Assembly (NCBI GenBank): GCA_947630545.1
Contig: CANRHX010000001.1
Span: forward strand, 84,499-128,319
From: an uncultured Clostridia bacterium
Lineage (GTDB): Bacteria > Bacillota > Clostridia > TANB77 > CAG-508
Reading direction: 5' to 3'
Length of the DNA stretch: 43,821 nucleotides
The position numbers and the translations under genes were made by a program. Below the pieces are notes generated by a model that had not been told where the DNA came from, did no database searches, and saw only the letters and a program-made list of their open reading frames with translations. Each line of letters starts with the position of its first letter. Position 1 is the first letter of the stretch. Shown here piece after piece: positions 10,621 to 19,351 of this stretch.

Positions 10621-12028
10621 TAGTAGACTATATGCACGATCAGGATTTTATCAATCTGGTGGAGCTTATGGCTTTAGAGATCAATTACAAGATACTTTTG
10701 GATTAAAATATCTTGATCCTGAAATATTAAAAAATCAAATTATTAAGCATAGTAAGCATCAATTTTTAGAAGGAGATGTAGAACATTGGTGGCATGAAGA
10801 AACTAGAAGAGGTATAAGGACGAGATTTTCAGATGATTTATTATGGCTTGTTTTTGCAACTATTGAGTATATTAATTTTACTGGAGACAAAAGTATATTG
10901 GATGTAGAAACAAATTATTTAAAAGGCGAAGTTTTAAAAGAAAATGAAGACGAAAAATATGATTTGTATGAGCAATCTCAAATTAAACAAAATATTTACG
11001 AGCATTGCAAAAAGGCAATAGAAAAAAGTTTAAATTTTGGTGAACATGGGCTACCTAAAATAGGCTCTGGTGATTGGAATGACGGTTTTAGCACTGTTGG
11101 CAACAAGGGAAGAGGAGAAAGCGTTTGGTTAGGATTTTTTCTATATTATATTTTGGAAAGATTTATACCTATTTGCATCGAAAAAGGTGATTCAGAATTG
11201 GCTAATAAATATGAACTTTGTAAACAAGATTTAAAGCGTGCTATGAATTCTTGGGGATGGGATGGAAGATGGTATAAAAGAGCTTTTATGGATGATGGAA
11301 ATACTTTAGGAAGTATGGATAATGATGAATGTCGAATCGACGGAATTAGCCAGAGTTGGAGTATTATTTCTAATGCCGGTGATAATGATAAAAAATATAT
11401 TTCAATGGAAAGTTTGGAAAATCATTTGATAAATAAAGAAGATGGTATTATAAAACTTCTTGATCCTCCTTTTGATAAAGGAAAATTAAAACCTGGTTAT
11501 ATAAAGGCATATCTACCAGGAGTAAGAGAAAATGGTGGACAATACACACATGCAGCCGTTTGGGTAATTATTGCTGAAGCACTTTTAGGTTTTGGAAACA
11601 AAGCATTAGAACTATATAGAATGATAAATCCAATAGAGCATAGTAGGACAAAAGAAGCCGCAAATAAATATAAAGTTGAACCATTTGCAATCGCAGCAGA
11701 TATCTATGGAGAAGGAAACTTAGCAGGTCGAGGGGGCTGGACATGGTATACAGGTTCATCAAGTTGGTATTATAAAGCTGGAATTGAATATATTTTAGGA
11801 TTAAAAATAGAACAAGGATTTCTAAAATTCGAGCCTTGTATTCCAAGCAACTGGAAAGAATACACTATAAAATACAAATGGAAAGAAAGCCTATATAATA
11901 TAAATTTTAAAAATCCTAATGGCAAAAATTTTGGAGTTACAGAAATCCTCCTAAATGGTAATAAAGTTGAAAATAAAATTAAACTAGATGGAACAAGAAA
12001 TATATACGAAATAGAAGTCATTTTATAA
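10514..12028 (+). CDS. ndvB: Cyclic beta-1,2-glucan synthase-like protein, C-terminal GH94 catalytic part
   Basis: The true continuation of the preceding gene starts at about 10553; the codons before that are an out-of-frame extension. It reads QVYTPLESMNIILNGWATYQ and then the GH94 catalytic barrel: FYQSGGAYGFRDQLQD, WWHEE, the GDWNDG motif with the expected general-acid Asp, and a late GRGGWTWYTGSSSWYY. GH94 modules in these synthases trim linear glucan by phosphorolysis and set chain length before cyclisation. Deleting one C from the CC at 10552-10553 restores a single frame (KMQVYTP), so either the gene is a recent pseudogene or the base is an error. An independent restart is unlikely because the barrel needs its N-terminal domain. 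A 31-bp repeat array starts 3 bases after the stop. Confidence 0.85.
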   Translation: MLRTIGRNFCGRCQVYTPLESMNIILNGWATYQTISSRLYARSGFYQSGGAYGFRDQLQDTFGLKYLDPEILKNQIIKHSKHQFLEGDVEHWWHEETRRGIRTRFSDDLLWLVFATIEYINFTGDKSILDVETNYLKGEVLKENEDEKYDLYEQSQIKQNIYEHCKKAIEKSLNFGEHGLPKIGSGDWNDGFSTVGNKGRGESVWLGFFLYYILERFIPICIEKGDSELANKYELCKQDLKRAMNSWGWDGRWYKRAFMDDGNTLGSMDNDECRIDGISQSWSIISNAGDNDKKYISMESLENHLINKEDGIIKLLDPPFDKGKLKPGYIKAYLPGVRENGGQYTHAAVWVIIAEALLGFGNKALELYRMINPIEHSRTKEAANKYKVEPFAIAADIYGEGNLAGRGGWTWYTGSSSWYYKAGIEYILGLKIEQGFLKFEPCIPSNWKEYTIKYKWKESLYNINFKNPNGKNFGVTEILLNGNKVENKIKLDGTRNIYEIEVIL

Positions 12029-12031
12029 TTT

Positions 12032-12124
12032 TGTGTCAACGGTTCCGGGTTTGAATGACACAAAATGTGTCAATGGTTCCGGGTTTGGATGACACATTTT
12101 GTGTCAATAGTTCCAGGTTTGACT
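12032..12124 (+). repeat. 31-bp repeat array (three units, third degenerate)
   Basis: Units at 12032-12062 and 12066-12096 have the form TGTGTCA-N2-GGTTCCGGGTTTG-N2-TGACACA. A third at 12100-12124 has a damaged core (TTCCAGG) and lost its right end. Units are 3 bases apart, so the period is 34. The array begins 3 bases after the glucan synthase stop. The same family recurs at 13033, 17136 and 26143. I do not recognise it. Confidence 0.9.
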
Positions 12125-12212
12125 AGAAAATTTTTTTCAAAAAAACTTGTATATTAAAACTAATTGTGATATATATAATATATAAATCTAATAAGTGAAA
12201 GGCGGAGATTTT

Positions 12213-12956
12213 GTGGAAGAAATTATAGAAAGAGAACAAAAAACAATACTAGTAGTAGATGATGAACAGCCAATTATAGACATATTAGTGTACAATTTAA
12301 AAAAAGAAGGGTACAATGTTATTGAAGCAAACGATGGTGTTACTGCAGTCAATGTTGCATTAGAGCAAAAGCCTGACCTAATTTTATTAGATATAATGTT
12401 ACCAAAACTAGATGGTTTATCTGTTTGTAAAAGGATAAAAAATTCTTTAAATGTACCAATTTTAATGCTTACTGCTAAAGACGGAGAAATTGATAAGATT
12501 TTAGGTTTAGAGTTGGGAGCAGATGACTATATCACAAAACCATTTAGTGTTAGGGAATTAGTGGCAAGAGTAAAAGCTAATTTAAGAAAAGTTGAAGCTG
12601 CTTCAAATTATAGAGTAACAACAACAGAAAATGAGACAGAGAAAAAGAAAGAAAATAAAATTGTTGTTGGTGATTTAGAGTTAGATTTAGATAAATTCGA
12701 AGTTAAAGTTAGAGGAGAAGTAATTGATTTAACTTTAAGAGAATTTGAAGTTTTAAAATTTTTAGCTGGAGAACCAGGACAAGTTGTAACCAGAGAAACC
12801 TTATTAGAAAAGGTTTGGGGATATGAATATTATGGAGATATTAGAACTGTTGATGTTACAGTTAGAAGAATTAGAGAAAAGATAGAAAAAGATACATCAG
12901 CCCCACAAATTCTTATTACTAAAAGAGGAGTAGGATATTATATAGTATCAAAATAA
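12213..12956 (+). CDS. Response regulator, OmpR/PhoB family
   Basis: A two-domain response regulator of about 247 aa. The receiver has the acidic pair D16-D17, phospho-acceptor D60 (LILLDIMLP), T87 (MLTAK) and K109 (YITKPF). The C-terminal half is a winged-helix DNA-binding domain (LTLREFEVLKFLA, then VDVTVRRIREKIE and TKRGVGYYI). I place the start at GTG 12213, 7 bases after GGCGGAG; an in-frame GTG at 12195 would lie before that ribosome site. It resembles WalR/PhoB-type regulators, but no histidine kinase gene is adjacent, so it is an orphan here and its signal is unknown. It is flanked by the 31-bp repeats on both sides and closed by a strong terminator. Confidence 0.93.
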   Translation: MEEIIEREQKTILVVDDEQPIIDILVYNLKKEGYNVIEANDGVTAVNVALEQKPDLILLDIMLPKLDGLSVCKRIKNSLNVPILMLTAKDGEIDKILGLELGADDYITKPFSVRELVARVKANLRKVEAASNYRVTTTENETEKKKENKIVVGDLELDLDKFEVKVRGEVIDLTLREFEVLKFLAGEPGQVVTRETLLEKVWGYEYYGDIRTVDVTVRRIREKIEKDTSAPQILITKRGVGYYIVSK

Positions 12957-12989
12957 ATAAAAAAAGAGACTGTAAAAAAAGTCCAACAG

Positions 12990-13023
12990 AAAAATGAGTG
13001 AAAAATTTTCACTCATTTTTTGT
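12990..13023 (+). terminator. Rho-independent terminator after the response regulator
   Basis: AAAAATGAGTGAAA pairs with TTTCACTCATTTTT and ends in a T-run. A-rich and T-rich flanks make it usable in both directions, so it may also end the minus-strand pyrE-like transcript. Confidence 0.85.
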
Positions 13024-13032
13024 TATAAAAAG

Positions 13033-13063
13033 TGTGTCATTCAAACCCGGAACCGTTGACACA
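13033..13063 (-). repeat. Single 31-bp repeat unit
   Basis: TGTGTCA-TT-CAAACCCGGAACC-GT-TGACACA read on plus. It lies 4 bases beyond the stop codon of the minus-strand pyrE-like gene, so in that gene's direction it has the GGTTCCGGGTTTG orientation, the same relation as after the glucan synthase and HD genes. Confidence 0.9.
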
Positions 13064-13067
13064 AAAT

Positions 13068-13922
13068 TTATAAATTATATAAATTTCCATCAATCAATAA
13101 TTTAGCTCTCTTTTTAGTTTTTTCATCTGCATTTAAGCTATTTTCCAAAAACTCAGGGTGATCTATTAAAAATTGTCTCATAGTTTCATCTGGATTAGCA
13201 AAAAAGCCTTCAAGCATTTTTTGTTGAGATTCATTAATAATTCCCATATCTAAAGCTTTTTGGAACAAAGTAGAATCAACATTTACTAAAGATAAAGCCT
13301 TAATATTATTTTGTTGTAGTTTTTCTTTTCCACCTTGCATTCTATCAACAACAACACATGACCACTCAATTTTTCCACCCATATTTTCAATGGCAGGAAT
13401 CCATGCACGTATATAACTAGATGCAACAGTAATTAAATCAGCAATATGCAAAACTTTTTTGCCAGAAATATTTTCAGAAATTTGAGTATTTTCAAATTTG
13501 CTATCACTTACAACTGTACTTAAATCTTTATAAATAGAAATGTGTGGTTTATCTAATAAGTATGCAAGAATATTAGAGAAAAACCAATCTCTTCTTTCAC
13601 CACCTGAAATATAATCTATTTCAGATACATCAATATTATCTTCGATATATTTTTTCATAGTGTTAATTACATTTTTATAGATTTCATTTGTATTATATTG
13701 TTCTAATGTTTTTTCAAAAACTTTCTTTGGTAAGCTTAGGTGATCAGATAAAGCGTCATCAATGAAACTTAAAAGTTCCACAGCATCTTTTTCATTTCCG
13801 TATACAAAATGAGTGTTTATAAAATATGGACCTATTTTTCCAGATGTATACCAAAATGGTTTGTTTTCTTCACAAAATCTTATTGCGTTTGTTTTAAATA
13901 AGTAAGACATAATGTCAGACAT
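13068..13922 (-). CDS. pyrE: Orotate phosphoribosyltransferase-like protein
   Basis: A 284-aa phosphoribosyltransferase-fold protein. YTSGKIGPYFINT resembles the orotate-side loop SGKxSPxY of PyrE. VLHIADLITVASSYI stands where the PRPP-binding motif VxxxDDVITTG is expected, but with only one of the acidic pair and Ala for Gly, so it is a divergent member. ISGGERRDWFFS could be the catalytic loop. It is longer than a typical PyrE (~210 aa). Context supports the role: it is divergent from pyrC-pyrF-pyrK-pyrD, which lack only this step between dihydroorotate oxidation and OMP decarboxylation. The start is ATG at 13922 with AGGAGG 8 bases upstream. The assignment rests on context plus partial motifs. 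Confidence 0.75.
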   Translation of the reverse strand: MSDIMSYLFKTNAIRFCEENKPFWYTSGKIGPYFINTHFVYGNEKDAVELLSFIDDALSDHLSLPKKVFEKTLEQYNTNEIYKNVINTMKKYIEDNIDVSEIDYISGGERRDWFFSNILAYLLDKPHISIYKDLSTVVSDSKFENTQISENISGKKVLHIADLITVASSYIRAWIPAIENMGGKIEWSCVVVDRMQGGKEKLQQNNIKALSLVNVDSTLFQKALDMGIINESQQKMLEGFFANPDETMRQFLIDHPEFLENSLNADEKTKKRAKLLIDGNLYNL

Positions 13923-14011
13923 AATTCATTCCTCCTATTTTAATGATATTTTCAATATCAATTTTTCTTAAAGATATTTTAAAATTAAATGCAAAAATTG
14001 TCAATAAAACA

Positions 14012-14040
14012 TTGAAAAATAAGTCAAAAAATGATAGAAT
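14012..14040 (+). promoter_or_regulatory. Promoter of the pyr operon
   Basis: TTGAAA (14012-14017), a 17-base spacer and TAGAAT (14035-14040) form a good vegetative promoter 54 bases before pyrC. I see no PyrR-type attenuator hairpin in the short leader. Confidence 0.7.
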
Positions 14041-14094
14041 AGTGCAAGTAGAGTAAAATACAAGACTTTACATAATTAAAAAGGAGGATTTTCA

Positions 14095-15369
14095 ATGAAA
14101 ACACTTTTAAAAAACGGAACATTAATTGATTACAAAACAAACACATTTGATAAGTTAGACGTTTTAATACAAGATGACAAAGTTACAAAAATTGAGAAGG
14201 ATATTAAAGAAGAAGTAGACAAAGTAATTGACTGTACAAATTTAAATATTATACCTGGAATGATTGATATGCATTGCCATTTAAGAGAACCTGGCTTTGA
14301 ACATAAAGAAACAATCGAAACAGGTAGTAAAAGCGCTGTTGCCGGTGGTTTCACAACTATTTGCCCTATGCCAAATACAAAACCAACTCCAGATAGCGCT
14401 ATTGTTTTGCAGAAAATAATAGATGAAGGAAAAAGAGTAAATTTATGTAATGTACGCCCATATGCATCAGTAACAAAAGGCGAAAAAGGTGAAGAATTAG
14501 TTGATTTTAAAGAATTAAAAGAAGCTGGAGCTGTAGCATTTTCAGATGATGGAATGCCAGTTGTAAATCCTAGAATATTTAGAGAAGCTATGTATAAAGC
14601 AAATGAAATTGGTTCATTTTTAGCAGAACACTGCGAAGAAAAATCATTATACCAAGGGGCAATAAACGCAGGACCAATTGCCGAAAAATTAGGAGTTGAT
14701 GGGGTTTACCCAGAATCTGAAGAAATAATGCTAGCTCGTGATGTAGTTCTTGCAGAAACAAACAAATTAAGAACACATATCTGCCATATTAGTACGCAAA
14801 CAAGTGTAAATACTATTAGAGATGCCAAAAAAAGAGGAGTAAAAGTTACAGCAGAAACTTGTACACACCACATTGCATTTACTGTAGAAGAAGTTTTAAA
14901 TTCTGGAGTTAATGCAAAAATGAATCCTCCATTAAGAGAAGAAAAAGACAGACAAGCAATAATTAAAGGATTGCAAGATGGAACAATAGATGCAATAGTT
15001 ACAGACCATGCTCCACATGCAGAAGAAGAAAAAGATCGAGGTTTAGCTAAAGCGCCTAATGGAATAATTGGATTTGAAACTGCATTACCAGCAGAAATAA
15101 TGAATTTGATTGATACAGGAGCATTAACATATTTAGAACTAGTTAAGCTAACTTCATATAATCCAGCTAAATTGTTAAATTTAGATAGAGGAACAATCGA
15201 AGTAGGAAAAGTTGCAGATATTACAATTTTTGATCCAAATGAAAAATATGTTTATACAAAAGAAATGATTGTGTCAAAATCAAAAAATAGTCCTTTTATA
15301 GGAAAAGAATTAAAGGGTAGAGTTAAGTACACAATTGTAGGTGGAAGAGTAGTATATGAAAATAATTAA
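14095..15369 (+). CDS. pyrC: Dihydroorotase
   Basis: Cyclises carbamoyl-aspartate to dihydroorotate in pyrimidine synthesis. At 424 aa it has the usual length. The amidohydrolase zinc motif is DMHCHLREPG (H60, H62). Later metal and catalytic positions appear in AEHCEE, THICHIST and TDHAPHAEEE (D304), and the C-terminal strand GKVADITIFD is typical of the family. The ATG follows AAGGAGG at ideal distance. It is the first gene of an operon with pyrF (19-base gap), pyrK, pyrD and ispH, behind a consensus promoter. pyrB and the carbamoyl-phosphate synthase genes are not in the window. Confidence 0.96.
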   Translation: MKTLLKNGTLIDYKTNTFDKLDVLIQDDKVTKIEKDIKEEVDKVIDCTNLNIIPGMIDMHCHLREPGFEHKETIETGSKSAVAGGFTTICPMPNTKPTPDSAIVLQKIIDEGKRVNLCNVRPYASVTKGEKGEELVDFKELKEAGAVAFSDDGMPVVNPRIFREAMYKANEIGSFLAEHCEEKSLYQGAINAGPIAEKLGVDGVYPESEEIMLARDVVLAETNKLRTHICHISTQTSVNTIRDAKKRGVKVTAETCTHHIAFTVEEVLNSGVNAKMNPPLREEKDRQAIIKGLQDGTIDAIVTDHAPHAEEEKDRGLAKAPNGIIGFETALPAEIMNLIDTGALTYLELVKLTSYNPAKLLNLDRGTIEVGKVADITIFDPNEKYVYTKEMIVSKSKNSPFIGKELKGRVKYTIVGGRVVYENN

Positions 15370-15388
15370 AATAAAGGGGAAGATTTAA

Positions 15389-16312
15389 ATGTCAAATCAA
15401 ATTGATAGATTAATTCAAAAAATAAAAGAGACAAACAATCCAACAGTTATGGGATTAGATCCAAGGTATGATATGTTACCAGAATGTGTAACCAGTAAGT
15501 ATTCTAAAGATTTAGAAGGAGTATCTAAAGCAATAGTTGAATATAATAAAGCACTTATAGATGAAACTTATGATATTATTCCTGCAATAAAACCACAAAT
15601 AGCATTTTATGAAATGTTCGGAACTTATGGAATGAAAGCATTCGAGGAAACTTGTAAATATGCTAAAGAAAAAGGAATGATTGTTATTGCAGATATAAAA
15701 AGGGGAGACATAGGTTCAACAGCCGCAGGTTATTCTAATGCCTATTTAGGAAAAACAAAAATTGCAGATATGGAACATTCAATCTTCAATGTAGACTTTA
15801 TTACAGTAAATCCATACATGGGTACAGACTGTGTAAAGCCATTTGTGGAGGATTGCAAAAAATATGATAAAGGTTTATTTATTTTGGTAAAAACATCAAA
15901 TCCATCATCTGGTGAATTACAAGATTTGAAACTCGAAAGTGGACAAGAAATATATAAAAGAGTAGCCCAATTAGTTGAAACTTGGGGAGCTGACTTAATT
16001 GGAGAAAATGGATATAGTAGTGTTGCAGCTGTAGTTGGAGCAACTTATCCAAAACAATTAGAAGAATTAAGAGCACTTGCTCCACATACATTTTTCTTGA
16101 TTCCAGGATATGGTGCTCAAGGTGGAAAAGCAAAAGATATAGCATTTGGATTCGATAAAAACGGAATTGGTGGAATTGTAAATGCATCAAGAAGTTTAAT
16201 GTGTGCTTATAAATCCGACAAATGGAAAGATCAATTTGAAGAAAAGGATTACGCTAAAGCAACTAGAGCAGAAGCAATTCGCATGAGGGATGAACTTAAT
16301 AGTGTACTTTAA
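15389..16312 (+). CDS. pyrF: Orotidine 5'-phosphate decarboxylase
   Basis: Converts OMP to UMP, the last step of the pathway. The catalytic motif ADIKRGDIGST is present around residues 101-111, with the charged D-K-x-x-D network (K104, D107). VMGLDPRYDMLP near the N-terminus and the phosphate-binding LIPGYGAQGG near the C-terminus are also present. At 307 aa it is the longer type of PyrF rather than the ~240-aa Bacillus form. It lies 19 bases after pyrC and 26 before pyrK, all in one direction, so it is clearly co-transcribed. Confidence 0.95.
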   Translation: MSNQIDRLIQKIKETNNPTVMGLDPRYDMLPECVTSKYSKDLEGVSKAIVEYNKALIDETYDIIPAIKPQIAFYEMFGTYGMKAFEETCKYAKEKGMIVIADIKRGDIGSTAAGYSNAYLGKTKIADMEHSIFNVDFITVNPYMGTDCVKPFVEDCKKYDKGLFILVKTSNPSSGELQDLKLESGQEIYKRVAQLVETWGADLIGENGYSSVAAVVGATYPKQLEELRALAPHTFFLIPGYGAQGGKAKDIAFGFDKNGIGGIVNASRSLMCAYKSDKWKDQFEEKDYAKATRAEAIRMRDELNSVL

Positions 16313-16338
16313 AAATATATAGAATAGGGGGAAAAGCA

Positions 16339-17130
16339 ATGCCAGTAGATATTAAAGCAAAGCTTATTGAAAAAAAAGAATTAATACCTGGAATTTTTAA
16401 ATTTTCTGTTAATGCAAAAGAAATAGTACAAACAGCTAAACCAGGGCATTTTATAGAAATTCGTGTAAATGATGATATAGAACCATTTTTACGAAGACCA
16501 ATTAGTATCCACAATATGGATATAAATAGTGGAAAATTAGAGTTTATTTTCCAAGTAAAAGGAAAAGGTACTGAAATTTTATCAAAGAAAAAAGTTGGAG
16601 ACTTAATTGATATAATAGGACCTTTAGGAAATGGAACTTTCAAATATGAAAAATATGAAAATATAGCAATAATTGGTGGAGGAATTGGAGTTTTCCCACT
16701 ATATGAATTAGCTAAAAATGCAAAAAATGATGGGAAAAAAGTATATACATATTTGGGATTTAGAAATAAAGATTTAGTTGTATTAGAAGAAGAATTTACC
16801 AATGTTTCTACTTCCTTAACACTTACAACAGATGATGGAAGCTATAGTCAAAAAGGATTTGCTATTGATTTTCTAAAAAAAGATATTGAAGATGGAAAAA
16901 TAGATAGTATATTTGCCTGTGGACCACTTCCAATGCTTAAAGCAGTAAGAAATTTAGCAATTGAAAAAGGTATTCCATGCCAAATTTCTTTAGAAGAAAG
17001 AATGGGATGCGGACTTGGAGTTTGCTTAGGATGTGCTGTAAAAACTGCAAATAGCCCAGAAGAAGCACCTCAATATGTACATGTTTGCAAAGCTGGACCA
17101 GTTTTTGATGCTGGATATGTAGAAATATAA
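16339..17130 (+). CDS. pyrK: Dihydroorotate dehydrogenase B, electron-transfer subunit
   Basis: Iron-sulfur flavoprotein that passes electrons from dihydroorotate (via PyrD) to NAD. FAD binding is shown by RRPISIHN (residues 52-59), the pyridine-nucleotide site by IIGGGIGVFP (111-120) and FACGPLPML. A [2Fe-2S] cluster is bound by C224, C229, C232 and C250 (CGLGVCLGC ... HVC). Length 263 aa is normal. An AGGGGG ribosome site precedes the ATG. It pairs with pyrD, but the two are separated by 120 bases filled with three 31-bp repeat units, which is unusual within a two-subunit operon. Confidence 0.95.
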   Translation: MPVDIKAKLIEKKELIPGIFKFSVNAKEIVQTAKPGHFIEIRVNDDIEPFLRRPISIHNMDINSGKLEFIFQVKGKGTEILSKKKVGDLIDIIGPLGNGTFKYEKYENIAIIGGGIGVFPLYELAKNAKNDGKKVYTYLGFRNKDLVVLEEEFTNVSTSLTLTTDDGSYSQKGFAIDFLKKDIEDGKIDSIFACGPLPMLKAVRNLAIEKGIPCQISLEERMGCGLGVCLGCAVKTANSPEEAPQYVHVCKAGPVFDAGYVEI

Positions 17131-17135
17131 AAAAG

Positions 17136-17234
17136 TGTGTCAATCAAACCCGGAACCGATGACACAAAATGTGTCATTCAAACCCGGAACCGATGACACA
17201 AAATGTGTCATTCAAACCCGGAACCAATGACACA
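17136..17234 (-). repeat. 31-bp repeat array (three intact units) between pyrK and pyrD
   Basis: Units at 17136-17166, 17170-17200 and 17204-17234, each TGTGTCA-NN-CAAACCCGGAACC-NN-TGACACA with AAA-type 3-base spacers. The array starts 5 bases after the pyrK stop and ends 16 bases before the pyrD ATG, just ahead of its ribosome site. Here the core orientation is opposite to that seen after other genes. It must be transcribed with the operon. Confidence 0.92.
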
Positions 17235-17250
17235 GAGAGGAGAATTTAAT

Positions 17251-18159
17251 ATGAATACAAAAATAAATTTTGCTGGAATAGAAATGAAAAACCCAGTGAC
17301 TGTTGCATCAGGGACATTTGGGTATGGAAGAGAATATAGTGACTTTTTTGACCTAGGTGAACTTGGTGGAATTATTACAAAAGGAACTTCACTTAAGCCT
17401 AGAAGCGGAAATAAACCACCTAGAGTATGTGAGACTGCAAGTGGAATGCTAAATAGTATAGGACTTCAAAATCCAGGTGTTGAGTATTTTGCACAAAATG
17501 ATTTACCATTTCTTAAAAAATTTGATACTGCAATAATTGTAAATGCTTGTGGAAGTTCAATTGATGAATATGTAGATTTATGCAAAATATTGAATACACT
17601 AGATATTGATGGAGTCGAATTAAATTTATCTTGCCCAAATGTTAAGGCTGGATGTATGGCATTTGGAAATACATATGATGGAGTAAAGCAAGTAACGTCT
17701 GCTGTTAGAAAGGTATTGGACAAACCTCTAATTGTAAAGCTAACTCCCAATGTTACTGACATTGCTTCAATTGCAAAAGCTGTAGAAGATGCTGGAGCAG
17801 ATGGTGTTTCATTAATAAATACATTATTAGGAATGAAGATTGATATTGATAAACAAAAGCCGGTACTTGCAAATAATACAGGTGGGCTTTCAGGTCCTGC
17901 TATAAAACCAGTTGCAGTGCGCATGGTTTATCAAGTAGCACAAGCTGTAAATATCCCAATTCTTGGAATGGGAGGAATTGTAAATGGAGATGATGCTATA
18001 GAATTTATGCTTGCAGGAGCAAAAGCTATATCAATTGGAGCTGGTAATTTTATAGACCCATACACAAGTGTTAATACTGTAAAAGGCATTGAATCTTATA
18101 TGAATAGGCATAAAATAGAAGATATTAATGATATCGTTGGAAAAGTTAAAATGAATTAA
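17251..18159 (+). CDS. pyrD: Dihydroorotate dehydrogenase B, catalytic subunit
   Basis: FMN enzyme oxidising dihydroorotate to orotate together with PyrK. The class 1B catalytic cysteine is C128 in NLSCPNVK. Other family motifs are ASGTFGYG, MLNSIGLQNPG, KLTPNVTD and GMGGI. I start it at ATG 17251 (302 aa) because GAGGAG lies just upstream and MNTKINFAGIEMKNPV matches family N-termini. A longer in-frame reading from 17203 only translates the 31-bp repeat. A missed start there would give a false N-terminal extension. Confidence 0.95.
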   Translation: MNTKINFAGIEMKNPVTVASGTFGYGREYSDFFDLGELGGIITKGTSLKPRSGNKPPRVCETASGMLNSIGLQNPGVEYFAQNDLPFLKKFDTAIIVNACGSSIDEYVDLCKILNTLDIDGVELNLSCPNVKAGCMAFGNTYDGVKQVTSAVRKVLDKPLIVKLTPNVTDIASIAKAVEDAGADGVSLINTLLGMKIDIDKQKPVLANNTGGLSGPAIKPVAVRMVYQVAQAVNIPILGMGGIVNGDDAIEFMLAGAKAISIGAGNFIDPYTSVNTVKGIESYMNRHKIEDINDIVGKVKMN

Positions 18160-18209
18160 TTAATATGCAAAAGAATTTGTTTCTTTTGGCAGTTTTTAAG
18201 GGGGACAAA

Positions 18210-19079
18210 ATGGAAATATTAGTTGGAAAAAATGCAGGTTTTTGCTATGGTGTAAAAAGAGCTGTAGATGGTGCAAAAGAAGAACTAAAAAATGCAACAG
18301 AAAAAGTGTATTGCCTAGGTGAAATTGTTCATAATAAAGATGTTGTAAACTTGCTTAAAGAACAAGGAATGGAATTCATAGAAGATATTTCTGAAGCTAA
18401 AGGAACGACAATAATTAGAGCTCATGGTATTGAAAAGAAAATTTATAAACAAGCAAATGATTTAAATATTAATATAATAGATTATACTTGCCCAAAAGTT
18501 TTAGAAATTCATGAAATTGCAGAAGATTATGCTAAAAAAGGCTATTATATATTATTAACAGGATCAAAAAAACATCCAGAAAATATTGGAACTATTAGCT
18601 TTTGTGGAGATAATTATTTTGTTATAGAAAATGAAGAAATGGTAGAAACTGCAATTGAAAAATTTAATTCAACTAGAATTAAAAAGCTTTTGTTAATATC
18701 ACAAACAACATTTAGCGTAGAAAAATTTGATAAAATTAAAGATAAAATTAAAGAGTTAATTTTTCCAAACATAGAATTTGCTATAAAAAATACAATCTGT
18801 TTAGCTACAAAGATAAGGCAAGAAGAAGTTGCCGAACTTGCTAAACAAGTAAATAAAATGATAATAGTTGGAGGTAAGAATAGCTCAAATACAAGAAAGT
18901 TATATGAAATATCACAAAAATTTTGTAAAGATAGTATATGTATAGAAAATGAAAAAGAATTAGATTTAGACTTATTTAATGAAGAAGATAAAGTAGGTAT
19001 TATGGCAGGTGCATCAACACCACAAGATAGTATAGAATCAGTTTATAATTTATTAATTGAAGATTATATTTGTGTATAA
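18210..19079 (+). CDS. ispH: 4-hydroxy-3-methylbut-2-enyl diphosphate reductase
   Basis: Last enzyme of the MEP isoprenoid pathway, a [4Fe-4S] protein making IPP and DMAPP. The three cluster cysteines are C12 (GFCYGV), C94 (DYTCPKV) and C197 (NTICLAT). Substrate-binding histidines are H41 (EIVHN), H72 (RAHGI) and H122 (KKHPE, with the catalytic Glu at 124). SSNTRKL is also conserved. The start is ATG 18210 after AGGGGGA; an in-frame ATG at 18165 would add 15 unconserved residues. At 289 aa it is normal, without an S1 fusion. It is 50 bases after pyrD and probably shares its transcript, although the pathway is unrelated. Confidence 0.95.
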   Translation: MEILVGKNAGFCYGVKRAVDGAKEELKNATEKVYCLGEIVHNKDVVNLLKEQGMEFIEDISEAKGTTIIRAHGIEKKIYKQANDLNINIIDYTCPKVLEIHEIAEDYAKKGYYILLTGSKKHPENIGTISFCGDNYFVIENEEMVETAIEKFNSTRIKKLLLISQTTFSVEKFDKIKDKIKELIFPNIEFAIKNTICLATKIRQEEVAELAKQVNKMIIVGGKNSSNTRKLYEISQKFCKDSICIENEKELDLDLFNEEDKVGIMAGASTPQDSIESVYNLLIEDYICV

Positions 19080-19109
19080 ATATAGAAAACTACGTTTAAT
19101 TAAACTTAT

Positions 19110-19155
19110 AAGTTGTTGAATTGTCGAATTTTGCGATGATTTAACAACTTTTTTT
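19110..19155 (+). terminator. Terminator of the pyr-ispH operon
   Basis: AAGTTGTT (19110-19117) pairs with AACAACTT (19143-19150), with imperfect pairing between them, and a T-run follows. Confidence 0.75.
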
Positions 19156-19166
19156 GACATAATTAG

Positions 19167-19196
19167 TTGACAAAGCCTAGAGATAGGGGTTATACT
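19167..19196 (+). promoter_or_regulatory. Strong promoter for the 19.4-20.5 kb gene pair
   Basis: TTGACA (19167-19172), an 18-base spacer and TATACT (19191-19196). It predicts a leader of about 160 bases before the ATG at 19362. I see no known riboswitch in that leader. Confidence 0.65.
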
Positions 19197-19337
19197 AAAA
19201 AAGAATTATATAATTTTTTCGTAACAATTTATATCAATATATTGTATCTAAAAATGTTACATTTAAAAAGTTAACTTTTAAAACTATTTTCAAATATTTA
19301 CCCTAAATTTATTAAACTATATAAAGGAGGTTAATTA

Positions 19338-19351
19338 TTTAGTGCACTAAA
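19338..19351. repeat. 14-bp perfect palindrome between Shine-Dalgarno and start codon
   Basis: TTTAGTGCACTAAA lies between AAAGGAGG (19323-19330) and the ATG at 19362. The gap from ribosome site to ATG is 31 bases, far too long, and no start codon lies nearer in frame because TAA occurs at 19332. A hairpin here could bring the site closer or act as an operator. Confidence 0.6.

Noticed and set aside
12032..12124. CRISPR array suggested by 31-bp repeats with regular period
   Set aside because: The gaps are only 3 bases and not unique spacers, and no cas genes are present.
13940..14094. PyrR-type attenuator before pyrC
   Set aside because: The leader after the promoter is only about 50 bases and shows no terminator/antiterminator pair.
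17466..17924. A 152-aa minus-strand frame inside pyrD
   Set aside because: Antisense shadow of a clearly conserved gene.
19197..19337. Riboswitch in the long leader before the Rpn-like gene
   Set aside because: The leader is long, but I can match no known riboswitch core in it; it is mostly A/T tracts.
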